From: Usnea hakonensis
Taxonomy: Eukaryota; Ascomycota; Lecanoromycetes; Lecanorales; Parmeliaceae
Assembly: GCA_013423325.1 (NCBI GenBank)
Contig: BLJB01000276.1
Location: 1 to 38,554 of the forward strand
DNA length: 38,554 nucleotides
Direction: 5' to 3'
Part shown: one piece after another, positions 23,706 through 33,449 of the stretch
How positions within the stretch are numbered: the first letter of the stretch is position 1
How the letters are laid out: each line of letters begins with the position of its first letter
Notes under the pieces: model-generated
Told to the model about the DNA's origin: nothing
Seen by the model: the letters and a program-made list of their open reading frames with translations, nothing else
The model's database searches: none
Position numbers and translations under genes: made by a program

Positions 23706-24211
23706 CCTGGATCGTGAGGGTGCTTTGGGTGGGCGGCCAAGAAGAGATAGCTCTTGAGTGCACGCTTGTGCTCCATGGAGTTGCTTTGGTTTGTGAAAGA
23801 TAAAGTCTAATTTTGGATTCGTGGTGTCGGAGAAGTGAGTGGTATGAAACTCATCTGCTCTAAACTTAAACTCGGTAAAGCACCCGTCAGATCATTCCCA
23901 TTTCTATACAAGCACCATTTCAGCTTATAGTTATGCCGCTTAAGAAACTTGAGATAGCCATCTAGGCATGGCAAAGATGTAGGAGACAGATGCCTTCAGT
24001 GAATTTGGCAGCCGAGTTTGAAGCCTTATGGACCCGCTGCCCGTGCTTATGAAAAGATACTGATACCATCACGCGGTTTTTGCGGATATGACTGACTATG
24101 TGTGCTTTTTCCAAATTTGAGCCAAGGAAGAGTATGTTTTCTCTCCCAGCTGTGTGGGTATTGAGCTTGAGAAATGTTCGCAAGCTCTTCATAGTCGCGA
24201 TGCTTTCCGAA
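23706..24211. other. 3' region between helicase and ankyrin gene
   Basis: The helicase (plus) and ankyrin gene (minus) converge here. Small frames present are shadows. No terminator-like signal could be called with confidence. Confidence 0.3.
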
Positions 24212-25733
24212 TCAGTCATCCTCTTCCTCTTTCTCTTCATCGTCGTCCTCTTCACTTTCGTCTCTCAGCGACGGCACACTGAAACGCCTCCCATCTACTG
24301 GGGAATCAGGCCGCGACCTATCCACCTCACTATATCCCAGCAAGATTTGCGCCGTCTTCTCATGACCAGCTTGCTTTGCCATCTGGAATGGCGTCATGCC
24401 GTCCTCATCTTTTCTCTGCGTTTCAGCGCCAGCCTTAATCAGCTTGAGAACGACCTCCGAGTAGCCGTAAGCGGCGGCAGCGCACAGGACAGAGTGAAGG
24501 TGTATATCATTCGGGCTCAGCGTTGCGCCGTTTTGGAGCAGGAGGACAGCGATTTTATAATAGCCGCTACTCTCTGCGCTGTCTAACGGGGATTTTCCCG
24601 ATCCATCTTCAACGTTGATGTTGGCTCGGTGCGCCAGGATTGCTCGGGCGATGGCTACATGACCATGCATAGCTGCCAACTGGATAGCAGAGCAACCATA
24701 CTGATCTTGTTTATCGATATCGACACCGGCGTCTAGTAAGCTCTCGACAATACTTGTGTGTCCATTGCTTGAGGCGTAGTGGAGAGGAGTTCTGCCCGAT
24801 GTTGGGTCCATAGAGTCCAAATCCACTGAAGGGTCTGTTTTCGCTGCTTCAATGGTAGAGTCAACGAGCGAGTAGTTTCCCTGCTTAGCTGCCACCCAGA
24901 GAGGCATCCCACCAGTGGATAAGCTGGTGTCCACCCGTTTGAAAGGGCCAATTTCAGATTCCCTGGCCTTCAATGTGAGATTGAAGGCTTCGGGATGGCC
25001 AGTCTCCTTGGCGACTTTCAGTGGGGTCTCTCCCCAGATGTTCTTAATGTCAGTTCGAGCGCCGAAGCCGAGCAACACCTCGATGCACTCTAGTGATCCA
25101 GATCGTGCGCTGTAGATTCATTTTAGTCCTCTGTGCCTTTTCTATACATTTGAATAGTGGGCTTTACCTGTCGTGGAGCGGTACCCTGCCATCCTTATCT
25201 TGTTCATTGATATCCAAATGATGGATCTACTCTAGCAGTAATTGCAATATTTGATCCCTTCTATTGATGGCAGTTCCGTGTAAGAAGTTTCGGTCATGTT
25301 TATCTTTCCAACTCCAGTTGACATTTCATTGTAAAAAGACGCGAACTACGGGAAGATGATTGTAATCAATGGCGGGTAGAAGTGGTGTGGCTCCGATCCC
25401 GTCGGCAATGTTGGCATCAGTGCCAGCATCGAGTAATTTCTCTACCACTGTTGTATGTCCATACCTGGCAGCCGGCATCAAAGCTGTTTGGCCAAAGTCA
25501 TTTCGATCGTCAATTGAGACCCTAGGGTCTTTCAACAACAGCACTACAATCTCTACATGATTGTTCATTGCTGCAAACATGAGGGCGCTCTTATTGCTTC
25601 GTAGATTGGGACACAGATCATCTCTCGAGAGTAGACATTCTACAACTGTCGTGTTTCCGTGTGCAGCTGCCAGCATCAACACATTTAGGCGCTGACTCGG
25701 GTCAACGACATTTACATCAAGGTCGCCGCGTCG
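24212..25733 (-). pseudogene. Ankyrin-repeat protein, C-terminal part (decayed)
   Basis: About ten ankyrin repeats are readable, e.g. GRTPLHYASSNGHTSIVESL and SALMFAAMNNHVEIVVLLL, ending in an acidic tail (ESEEDDDEEKEEEDD). An intron at 25167-25110 (GTAAAG...CTACAG, 58 nt) joins LHDS to ARSGSLECIEVLL and keeps frame. Two in-frame stops break the upstream exon: TGA at 25328-25326 and TAG at 25229-25227, each explicable by one C-to-T change. The frame stays open upstream to near 25880 but its true start is not visible. Long C-terminal ankyrin arrays of this kind usually belong to fungal NLRs, so this may be the tail of a receptor whose NACHT_N exon lies at 28077-27487 on the same strand. Confidence 0.8.
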
Positions 25734-25880
25734 GACACCGCTGTCGTGGGCGGCTGAGAAAGGGCATGAGAGTGAGTGATTGGATGGTGAAGAAGGCCAT
25801 GGCTTGAAGATATGTAGTCCTGCATGATGGTTGATTTTTGAGCGGGAAGGGAATGATCTTGAAATGGGATCGTCAAGTGG

Positions 25881-26729
25881 AAGCTAAGGATTTCTTTCTC
25901 AATTGCTACCTCCGTACGGAGGTCGACTCCGAAAGTCCTGCCACATGCGCTAGTAATGCCTTAGCCCGAAACAGCCCTGATATCCTCACGCGTGGTAGCT
26001 TCTGGAACGCCGTTCACCTCAAAACCCGTGTCCGACCATCATTTTTCACAAACTGTCCAACAGCGCACTCCATAGAAACTCCACGAATCTGGCTATCAAG
26101 CGGAACTTTACCGCGAGGACGGACGGAGACGAAGGCAAAGGCGTAGACGAGACGAGATAAGAATGAAGGATAAAAGCGAGGCGAGGCGAGATGAAAACGA
26201 AGACGAAGAACGAAAGCGAGACGAGCGCAGGATTTTTTTTTGCCTGGTTCGACCTTTTCACAGACCATAGATACATACGTATCTAGGGTCTTGGTCAAAT
26301 GGTCGACGGGTATCCTTTGCGGCTACCGCATCTACGTATGTCGGCTATATTCTTCGCAGTATGGATACCGAGGTGCTGCTACTTGGCAATCTATTGGCTC
26401 GTCGAAGCGCGGCTGCTTGGCGGGGTAACATTCACTACCTCCAGCTTACGACCGCGGAGCTGGAAGGCTACAAGCAAGGATCTTATGAATAGTCGTCCAT
26501 CATCTACCTTCTCAAATATATCTTGATAGTGCTTCCAGCACAAAGCAACGATCCCCCTTAATTGGTTGGATCTTTGACCTCAGTCAATAGCGGACAGAGC
26601 TGCTGCTGCTGATCTGCAGCCTTGGTAGCAGAAGTCCCGTAAGTGCGTCTATCTAACGATCTAAGGTTTCTGCTCATGGGAACCGACTAGCACATCTAGC
26701 CTTCAAAACTTCTTTCCCTCAAAGTCGTC
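25881..26729. other. Gene-free interval upstream of the SesA gene
   Basis: Apart from the purine-rich tract listed separately, small frames overlap on both strands with no known domain. The last 100 bases should include the SesA promoter; no TATA box was identified. Confidence 0.3.
26114..26231 (+). repeat. Purine-rich low-complexity tract
   Basis: About 118 nt made mostly of GACGA, GGCGA and GAAGACGA units, almost free of pyrimidines other than C, followed by a run of eight T. Translated minus-strand frames here (Ser/Phe/Arg-rich) are artefacts of the composition. Confidence 0.7.
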
Positions 26730-27371
26730 ATGTCTGGCGCCGAAGCTATTGCAGTCTTGGGGGTGATTTCGTCGATCATTTCGATTGTCGATGGGACTAA
26801 GAAAGTCTATGACGCCGTAACGAACGCGCAAGGCCTTCCTGAAGCTTTTCGCGAGGTCGCAGGTCGACTTCCTGTCGTTGGAAGTATCTTGGGATCTACA
26901 AAGCAAAACATTGAAGAGAGAAAGGTCAATAACGATTCGTGCAAAGGAGTGAAGCATGTTGTTGAGGCTTGCGAAGAGAAGGCCAAAAGGTTGAAAGAGC
27001 TGTTCTGCAAGGCTATCCCCGCAGAGGGGGCCTCAGACTTGAAGCGTTACTATAAGGCAGTCAAAGCATTGGGGAAAGGAAGTGAGGTGGAGAATTTGAT
27101 GAAAGGCATATTGGAGGACGTACAACTCTTGGCCTGCGAGCGTGGCATGGAGACCGCAACCAAGGCTCAACAACAGCAAATCATCGAGGCCATTACAGAA
27201 GTGTCGGCTGTCTCGCCTTCCGTTCCCGAGCATGAGTTCTAGGAGACTGGTTTCACGAATACGAACTACGGATCTGGTACCCAATACAATGCTCAGGGGG
27301 AGAACATCGCTCAGGGCAGCGCACGACAATACAATACTGCTGGTGGCTCGATGAGTTTTGGTAAGGACTGA
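26730..27371 (+). CDS. SesA-type (NACHT-associated) domain protein with amyloid-like tail, split by a stop
   Basis: ATG at 26730. Residues 1 to about 140 form the all-helical domain found at the N-terminus of fungal NACHT/P-loop NTPases or as a stand-alone partner (SesA, PF17107): EAIAVLGVISSIISIVDGTK is its typical opening, followed by amphipathic helices and a KAQQQQI stretch. A TAG at 27240-27242 (codon 171) ends the open frame, but the same frame continues 42 codons to a TGA at 27369. That tail is Gly/Asn/Gln-rich with a loose repeat: NYGSGTQYNAQGENIAQG, ARQYNTAGGSMSFGKD. It resembles amyloid signalling tails of fungal NLR partners. A CAG or TGG codon mutated to TAG is the simplest origin. 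As written, the protein would lack its tail. Confidence 0.8.
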
Positions 27372-27444
27372 GCAATGGAGGTTGTAAAAGCTATCTTCCT
27401 GATTACTTTTTAGAAGGGAATTTTTCCGCGAGACAAACGATTTT

Positions 27445-28077
27445 CTAAGATCTCTGGATGGCTCGTTGGAGAGGATAGGCTTTTACCTCCAGTAGCAGGC
27501 GAATGCCAGCCCACGGCAAGCCCACATGCACGGGGTCGGCGTTGGCCACAACATCTCCCACCGCCGTGAATCGATTCAACCAGCCGACCACCTTGTCAGC
27601 TTCCCCTTTCACAGCGATGGTCCGCCCCTTTATTGTAAATGTCCATCTCTTCTCGATGCAGTATCGTTGTTTCTCTTTCGCCGCGACTAAAGCTTGTTCA
27701 AGGCCCAAACCGATATCGCTAGTGTTGTGGCATATATAGTCTTGAAGGGTTGCTCGATCATCATCGGAAAGTCGTCTGAGCGCGTCATAAGGGAGATTTG
27801 AACTGGAAGAGGGAGTGGAGGTGGCCTGTGGTGATAATAGGGGGCCAGTGCCAGCGGTCGATAAATCAGCAAAGACCGGTCCGGCTGGTGCTGTGCTCGA
27901 GGATACAGCCTGGGTGGACGATGGTTTTGTTACCTGTGCTATTGACGATGTGACAGCCTTACTCGATCGAGAGGGTGGTAATGGTGGTGATGATGAAGCA
28001 ACCCCCTTGAAAGTCAGGTGCGAAAGACCTCGTTGCCAGCGGCTGGTTTTTGCAGGCGGAGTGGAGTCTCCACTCAT
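27445..28077 (-). pseudogene. NACHT_N domain exon of an NLR, 3' truncated
   Basis: ATG at 28077, then about 90 Ser/Pro/Thr-rich disordered residues, then the conserved end of the NACHT-NTPase N-terminal domain (PF17100-like): RWTFTIKGRTIAVKGEADKV, then GWLNRF..VGDVV and HVGLPWAGIRLLLE. The family usually continues after LLLE into the NACHT domain, often across an intron. Here GAG at 27487 is followed by GTAAAAG, a fair 5' splice site, and the frame runs a further 13 codons to a stop at 27445. No nucleotide-binding domain follows; the SesA gene ends 74 nt away on the other strand. The exon is thus an orphan of a broken receptor. Confidence 0.75.
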
Positions 28078-28099
28078 ATTTGCCCACGCTTGGTAACCA

Positions 28100-28613
28100 A
28101 AGCTGACCCCAAATAGCTTTTGGGCTTAAATTGCTCTCATTTCTCGGTAAGCATCGAAAAGGTGCATTCAAGACAAAGATCGGATCAGTGAGGAAAAGGG
28201 GCAATGACAATAATCTCAAGTCCACATCAGGCCTACCATAGACAGCCTTACAAGGCTGCAGAAGAAACCCCAGATTAAATCGGATCACCCATAATCTTTA
28301 CGACAATGCAGCTTTCTCTTCTGATGGGGTGAGATATTGTTGATTTTGAGCCTTCTGTTCCTTCGAGCGCGGCCGCGTGCCCGATGGTGTAACGTTGAGA
28401 GAGACACTTCATCCCGTTCTACTAGAACAACATATGTCCTTGGCACCTTTGACAGTAGTCTTTGCGCCAGCGCCTGGCTGGCTCGGTCCAAGAGAGTATG
28501 CAGGTGATGGCGATAGGAGGACGGAACACCAGCGGACACGTAGTTGCCATCAGAAGGTTCTCGAAACTACGCCACACATTTATCCAAACTGGCATAGCCT
28601 ACTTTAGAAGGAT
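28100..28613. other. Upstream region of the NACHT_N exon
   Basis: Only overlapping short frames on both strands (up to 109 codons) without known domains. No promoter element could be called. Confidence 0.3.
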
Positions 28614-28616
28614 CTA

Positions 28617-29454
28617 CCCAAGGATGCACACCACCCATAGATGCAATCGCCGATAAGTCCGAGCGAACACCAAAATGCCTATATCCCACCAAAATTGTAC
28701 TGTAAGTCGGCACGATATTGTTAAATGATCTTGTTATTTTATTGCTAAGAAGGCTAATATATCCGAGAATAATCAGTCTCTTTTTTTTTTCCTTATCGGT
28801 CTACCAGTCCGTAAAAAGGTGACCACTGCGCCATAGGAGCCCAAATCCTTAATTACTTTTCGAGTCACTATTTGATATTTGAACTACAACTCTCAGTTTG
28901 TGTCACGGTACGCCAAGGCTTCCTTCTCAGGGTTCCCAATTAGGCCTAGCGTGGCTTGGCGCCTTGGCACTCCGCACACATATCGGTGCACTGTAGATAC
29001 TCTTTCTTGCACACATTCAATATTATCAATAAAACCACCACTTTATGAATCCATTCATATTAGTCCTTGACAGTTTGACGTCCTAGCATGCTTATATCCA
29101 GCCTACTAATAAATAGGCTTCTACTAACACTCCTCACTATACTTTATAAGGTCTATATTAGTACGGGCACGTGGATTATTATGGTCTATATAGGCATAGG
29201 CATAGGTATAGGTATAGGTATCTAGGGAGGAATTGCGTTTATAGTTACTATTTTACCACTTCTTGACCGATTTCCTTTAAAATTAAATCCCTACAATAGT
29301 AGCATACTATACTCGTGATATACTACTATAGTAGACCCTAAATAATACTCGTTATTATATAACAGTGCTGCAAATAATAGATACTATGATTTTTGGTGGT
29401 TACGGACTTATCGGATTTAGCCGATTGCATTTATGGGTGGTGTGCATCCTTGGG
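28617..29454. mobile_element. Non-autonomous TIR element flanked by TA
   Basis: The left end (CCCAAGGATGCACACCACCC at 28617) and the right end (reverse complement of the same words, ending 29454) form terminal inverted repeats of about 60-65 bp. They share the words ATGCAATC, CCGATAAGTCCG and CACCAAAA; the right arm has a 6-nt insertion (near 29415). Both ends are bounded by TA (28615-28616, 29455-29456), the target duplication of Tc1/mariner-type elements. The 838-bp interior is AT-rich, without a transposase frame, so it would need one in trans. A 13-nt word just left of the element (AGAAGGATCTACC) recurs inverted near 29567. Confidence 0.7.
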
Positions 29455-29516
29455 TAGTGTTGCGGAAAGGGGTGGTAGCACCCTAACCGCTTGGCCAGCG
29501 GCCCAAAAAGAGCCCC

Positions 29517-29539
29517 GGACCCCGCTAAGGCAGGGGTCC
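29517..29539. other. Short perfect hairpin
   Basis: GGACCCC (29517) and GGGGTCC (29533) form a 7-bp stem around a 9-nt loop, in a GC-rich patch (29490-29540) that contrasts with the AT-rich TIR element next to it. A second small stem (CCGCT..AGCGG) lies at about 29487-29502. No tRNA or terminator fits. Function unknown. Confidence 0.4.
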
Positions 29540-30027
29540 TCCACTAACACACTACTTGTTCGTGACAGGTAGATCCTTCTACCAAGCATGCGAGACCCCA
29601 TTTCAATACATGTATCATTAGCCGCTAAATTTACCCCTCGCGTCGGAAGGTGGGCCTACTCACTCTTCCTACACGGCGAAACTCCCCGAATGCCGACCTC
29701 TGTAGGTCATGGGTATTTTGTATATGAGATATGGTTCTAGCCGATGTCAAAAACAATAGTGTAACTCCGAAATCGAATAATATACAATCACAGGCATTGA
29801 AAAGGGGAAAAGGGTCAGAAGCGACGTCCGATAGTGTTCGTGAAATTAACAATAGATGTTAACTTGACCATTGTAATTTTAGGTTCTCATGCTGGCATAG
29901 TATGCAAAACCAGTTACAAAATGATCTCAGTGAGTATCAGTTCATCATCTCATGAAAGGAAGTCTTGAATCGAAACTCTCAAGCCTCACAACGATAGAAG
30001 GTCTCTTACACTCATCTCCCAGAGAAA

Positions 30028-30300
30028 GCATCTAAGCCAGAGATGATGCATCGAATCCGTTATAGAAAATTATTGGGGTTCAGCACATAATAGGTGGTCA
30101 GACGAATTTAATGGAGCATAGCGTTTGATTACACATGGTTTCGAAATGATGCTAGCCGTTTCCAGCCTCACGAAAAGTGTCTTTGACCTGCCCAAGGCTG
30201 CATCGAGACGAAAAGGGATTATGCAAGAACCCGAAACTCCCGAACCATGCAGGGTGATTCCCGGTACTCGCATCCGCAACAGCGAACGAATTACGTGTCC
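30028..30300 (-). repeat. Dispersed repeat, copy C (inverted)
   Basis: The reverse complement aligns with the right part of copy B (17030-17312); see that entry for shared words. A 138-codon minus-strand frame covers this stretch (30070-30486) and is probably chance. The repeat ends just upstream of the gene starting at 30413. Confidence 0.75.
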
Positions 30301-30412
30301 CTGTCTCCTGGATGAACATTTCTTACAATATATCTCGAGACTGGTCCATATTCTTCCTTCACCATAGAAACTGACGCGCCTAATTTCGAGCGTCGGAAAC
30401 GCCACATTTGTG

Positions 30413-31118
30413 ATGGCACCCATATTAGCCTCGATAAGATCGGCATTTTTCCAGCAATACGATTTTAATTTTGACCCTTGCGCCACGCTTCACACGGAAT
30501 TTCGTCGCTTAGCAAAATTTCGTAAATGGAAACAAGGCTCAAATAGCAAGATATTCGAGAAGGCTTGGAACCAATGCTTCGGATCAGGGATTCCTGTTGG
30601 CTACAATATTGACGGGAGGGAGAGTTGTTTTGAAGCTGAATATGGCACGGATAACGAAGGTTTTTCCTCTATATTGCGCAGTCTTCAGAGCCTCGATCTC
30701 GGAGGAACAAACAAGAGAGCAAGAATTCGAAGAGTTGGCACGGAATTTGCATCATATTACGGGAGCGATGCCCGCGTAACGGAGAGGTGGCAAGCGCTTT
30801 GCCAGGATTGCGGAGTCAGTTCAATACCACCATCAATCAAGCAATGCAAAAAGGTGCAGCCCCTGCAGCGATGCGCCAGACGGGATCCGGGTGGCCGTAT
30901 ACATACTAACGTGTCCTTCCATGCGTTAGGCACTCAAAAGCGTAAACATCAACATCTATCATTTCCTTGACGCAAAAAAAGCCGGAAGGATCCCACATCA
31001 TTTTCCGTCCAAGAGAGAGTTGGCGGTATACATGGAGACGAATCCAGATCAAAGGTATCCGTTGAAAATGGCGAAGCAAAATAAGTTCTTGAGTGTACTT
31101 CTCATCGAATGCTGGTGA
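30413..31118 (+). CDS. Conserved fungal hypothetical protein, two exons, intact
   Basis: Exon 1 runs 30413-30853 and exon 2 30930-31118, with an intron at 30854-30929 (GTGCAG, branch ACTAAC, end GTTAG; 76 nt). Phase is exact at both sides and no stop intervenes. The 209-residue product opens MAPILASIRSAFFQQYDFNF, shows the pattern of a widely repeated family of short fungal proteins (a W-rich core with RWQALCQDCGV, then VNINIYHFLDA and FPSKRELAVYM), and ends LIECW. I recall the family as conserved and multicopy in Pezizomycotina but know no function. No signal peptide or membrane segment is visible. It stands out as undamaged in a window full of broken genes. Confidence 0.7.
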
Positions 31119-31483
31119 CTCGGCTGGACCAGTACCTCAATGATTTCCCCTTTACGTGGTATAAAACCTTTGATTGAAGGAAAAAGAGACTTCAAAGATC
31201 CATAGTAGACCTTTCAAAGTTTATCCAAATTGATTCGGTAGAGGTATACTCCAACCCCTACGGCTTCGACAGCTTGTCCATTTGCTTCATAAACACCAGC
31301 GAGCGCATGCTTTGAAGCAAGCTAAGGGATGCATTATGCAATCATCCCACATTTGCAATCAACCGGTACGCTCGCTGCACTCGAGAAGTGCACCATCTGA
31401 AAAAGGCGCTGGCCTGCGCCCCTCAGCCATCATCTTCCACTTCTGGATTTTGAATATTATGCTGATTTCCATCCTCTTTTACC

Positions 31484-32404
31484 AGAGACTTGATTACTCT
31501 TCCAAACCTCAATGCCACAGCATCCGACATCTACAACAAAGTCATCCCCGACTCAGATGGAGACTGCAAGCTCATCGCCTATCCCGGCACTCAATATTAT
31601 GAAACATACAACCTCTCAGTCACCGGTCTCCCATCCGCCATAGCCTGCGGGCTTTCTGCCTCCTCCAACACCGGCGGAGTTTCCCTCCTCGTCGATACCA
31701 GCACCTCCGACAACACCACCAATACTACATCCACCGACGGCCAAGGCGGCGCCTACGTGCCCGCCCCCTCCGCCAGCCGATTCGCCTCCCTCTCCAATAA
31801 CGACTACGTCTGTCTCTCCTACAGCGGCGCATCTCTCTGCCTGCCACCAGGGACGTACCAAAAACAAAGCGGGCTGGGCTTCGAAATTAAAAACGTGGAC
31901 ACCCTGACCCTCCCCGCCGGCGGCTACGAACTCCAAACCTACAGGGAAGACGCACCCATCCCTCGCGACCCCCGCCCACAAGGCCAAACGGTCGACGAAT
32001 ACACCACCAACCAATCCCCCCCTCCTAAATCCAGCACCTTCTACGCTTTCGCGGCCGACATGCAAGCCATCGACCAAAACCGCGACGGGCAAGCCAAATT
32101 CACCATTTCAGGCCCCTCGACCGGGCCCGATCCCATTTGCTGTCTTTACTCCGCCACGTCTTTGGGAGCTGATGCATAGTGCGGTGGCGTCGGAGGAGAC
32201 CCACTACCCACGCAATGGCAGAACCAGGCCCAGAGCGCGAAGTGTTTCAACGGCGGGAACATGTGGATCTATGCGCAGAGTTACGGGGATAAGGGGGGTG
32301 CGATCATTAAGGGCGAGACCGATGATTTGACCAGTGTGCCGTATGGAGATGCGCAGAATTTTTCGAAACAGGTCAAGTCGGTGTGGATTTTGAAGGGAAG
32401 TTAA
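31484..32404 (+). CDS. Unknown protein gene, last exon, with one in-frame stop
   Basis: The frame has no suitable ATG; it opens just after a good 3' splice site (CTTTTACCAG ending 31483), so an upstream exon, perhaps with a signal peptide, is missing from view. It runs to a TAG at 32177-32179, then continues in phase for 74 codons to a TAA at 32402. The product is rich in Ser, Thr, Gly and Pro with scattered Cys (e.g. YVCLSYSGASLCLPPGTYQ, ICCLYS, SAKCFNGG), suggesting a secreted protein. The GC-rich third positions mark strong coding bias on both sides of the TAG. The stop fits CAG or TGG to TAG. Family not recognised. It converges with the DUF7730 gene 89 nt away. Confidence 0.6.
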
Positions 32405-32492
32405 GGGAAAGAGGAGTGAAGTGTCTGTTGCTCGTGTCGTGAAAAAGCTGTTAGTCTCTTATTTGATAGCTTAGGACATATGAAAGGTTCGA

Positions 32493-33449
32493 TCACGACG
32501 TCCACGCCTGCTTTACCTTCTCCTCCACAACATTCAACCGTCTTGCCGGCTGCCCATTCGCCAGCCCTAATATATACTGCTTCCACTTTATCTGCACCTC
32601 GACCCTCTTCACCCCCCTCAGCCCACACGCTATCAAATCGTCAACCTGTCCATCCCCCAACGCTGGCTCTCCATCGCTGAAATCAGAGCGAAACATAATC
32701 CAAACCTTTAGACTCTTCAGCGCATGCAATCCGGCCAGGATGCCCCAGAAATCCCCCCAGCGCTCCCGCTTGATGTTTTCCAGCACCTGTTCTCTTTTGG
32801 ATCGAGGACTGTTGGGTCCGAAGGTCGATCCATCCCCGCCCAGCGCGTAGTAGGCATGTGAGAATTGGATGTGCTGGATCGATTGGAAGTACGAGGGATG
32901 GATGGTAGACTTTAAACGGAATAAGGCGAGCGGATCGCACATCGACCATGTCACGCCGCGATAAAAGATCGGCGCGATTTCTTCATACGTGGTTCTGAAC
33001 GTCAACAGAACGGCTCTCGTATCATAACTAGGCAGCTCGTAGGCGCGTTCGAAAGGACACCAACGCCGGTCTTGAATGACTTGTTTATTCCCTTCGTAGA
33101 CGAGGGGCGGCTCGTCTGAATCGTCCAAATCCGGACTGGGCGAGGAGGAATGGCCAGGACGAGGGTCAATGTCGGGTACTTCCAGAGCGCAACGGCGGGA
33201 TAGAAGGCCTTTGCGTGTGAAGGGTTGCACGATGTGGATAAGGTTGTATTGAAGCAGAAAATGGTTGTAGATTTGAAAACGGATTTCGCGCGCGAGGGCG
33301 GTGAGGAAGAGGCATGAGGGGCTATGAAGAGGTTGTGCGGGGTCCTGATATCCCGACGGCGCGGAGGAGGATTGCATGGTAGATTGCAGACCAAATCCTT
33401 CACGAGGCTTCTTCACCTTGCGAGACTGCGACAGGGTTGAGTGGTGCAA
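32493..33449 (-). CDS. DUF7730 / F-box-like fungal protein
   Basis: A single 318-codon frame, ATG at 33449. A disordered N-terminus (about 40 residues) leads to LFLTALAREIRFQIYNHFLL, the F-box-like helix that opens DUF7730 proteins. The family's middle block follows (TFRTTYEEIAPIFYRGVTWS, then FQSIQHIQFSHAY), and the last third (KSLKVWIMF...) is the leucine-rich-repeat-like part. An Asp/Ser-rich insert (SPDLDDSDEPP) lies between. DUF7730 proteins are large paralogous families in filamentous ascomycetes, of unknown biochemical role. No intron or break was seen. A second ATG at codon 25 (MQSSSAPSG) could also serve. Confidence 0.85.
   Translation of the reverse strand: MHHSTLSQSRKVKKPREGFGLQSTMQSSSAPSGYQDPAQPLHSPSCLFLTALAREIRFQIYNHFLLQYNLIHIVQPFTRKGLLSRRCALEVPDIDPRPGHSSSPSPDLDDSDEPPLVYEGNKQVIQDRRWCPFERAYELPSYDTRAVLLTFRTTYEEIAPIFYRGVTWSMCDPLALFRLKSTIHPSYFQSIQHIQFSHAYYALGGDGSTFGPNSPRSKREQVLENIKRERWGDFWGILAGLHALKSLKVWIMFRSDFSDGEPALGDGQVDDLIACGLRGVKRVEVQIKWKQYILGLANGQPARRLNVVEEKVKQAWTS

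Noticed and set aside
26014..26298. Ser/Phe-rich minus frames of 76 and 94 codons
   Set aside because: They arise from the purine-rich low-complexity tract and show no protein-like order.
29463..29515. Minus-strand TGGCCAAGCGGTTAGG, like a tRNA D-arm or Pol III A box
   Set aside because: No acceptor stem, anticodon arm or B box (GGTTCGANTCC) follows at the right distance, so no tRNA or SINE can be supported.
30070..30486. 138-codon minus-strand frame
   Set aside because: Mostly lies in dispersed repeat copy C and overlaps the first exon of a well-supported plus-strand gene.
31616..32092. 158-codon minus-strand frame, Gly/Val-rich
   Set aside because: Antisense artefact of the GC-rich third positions of the plus-strand gene.
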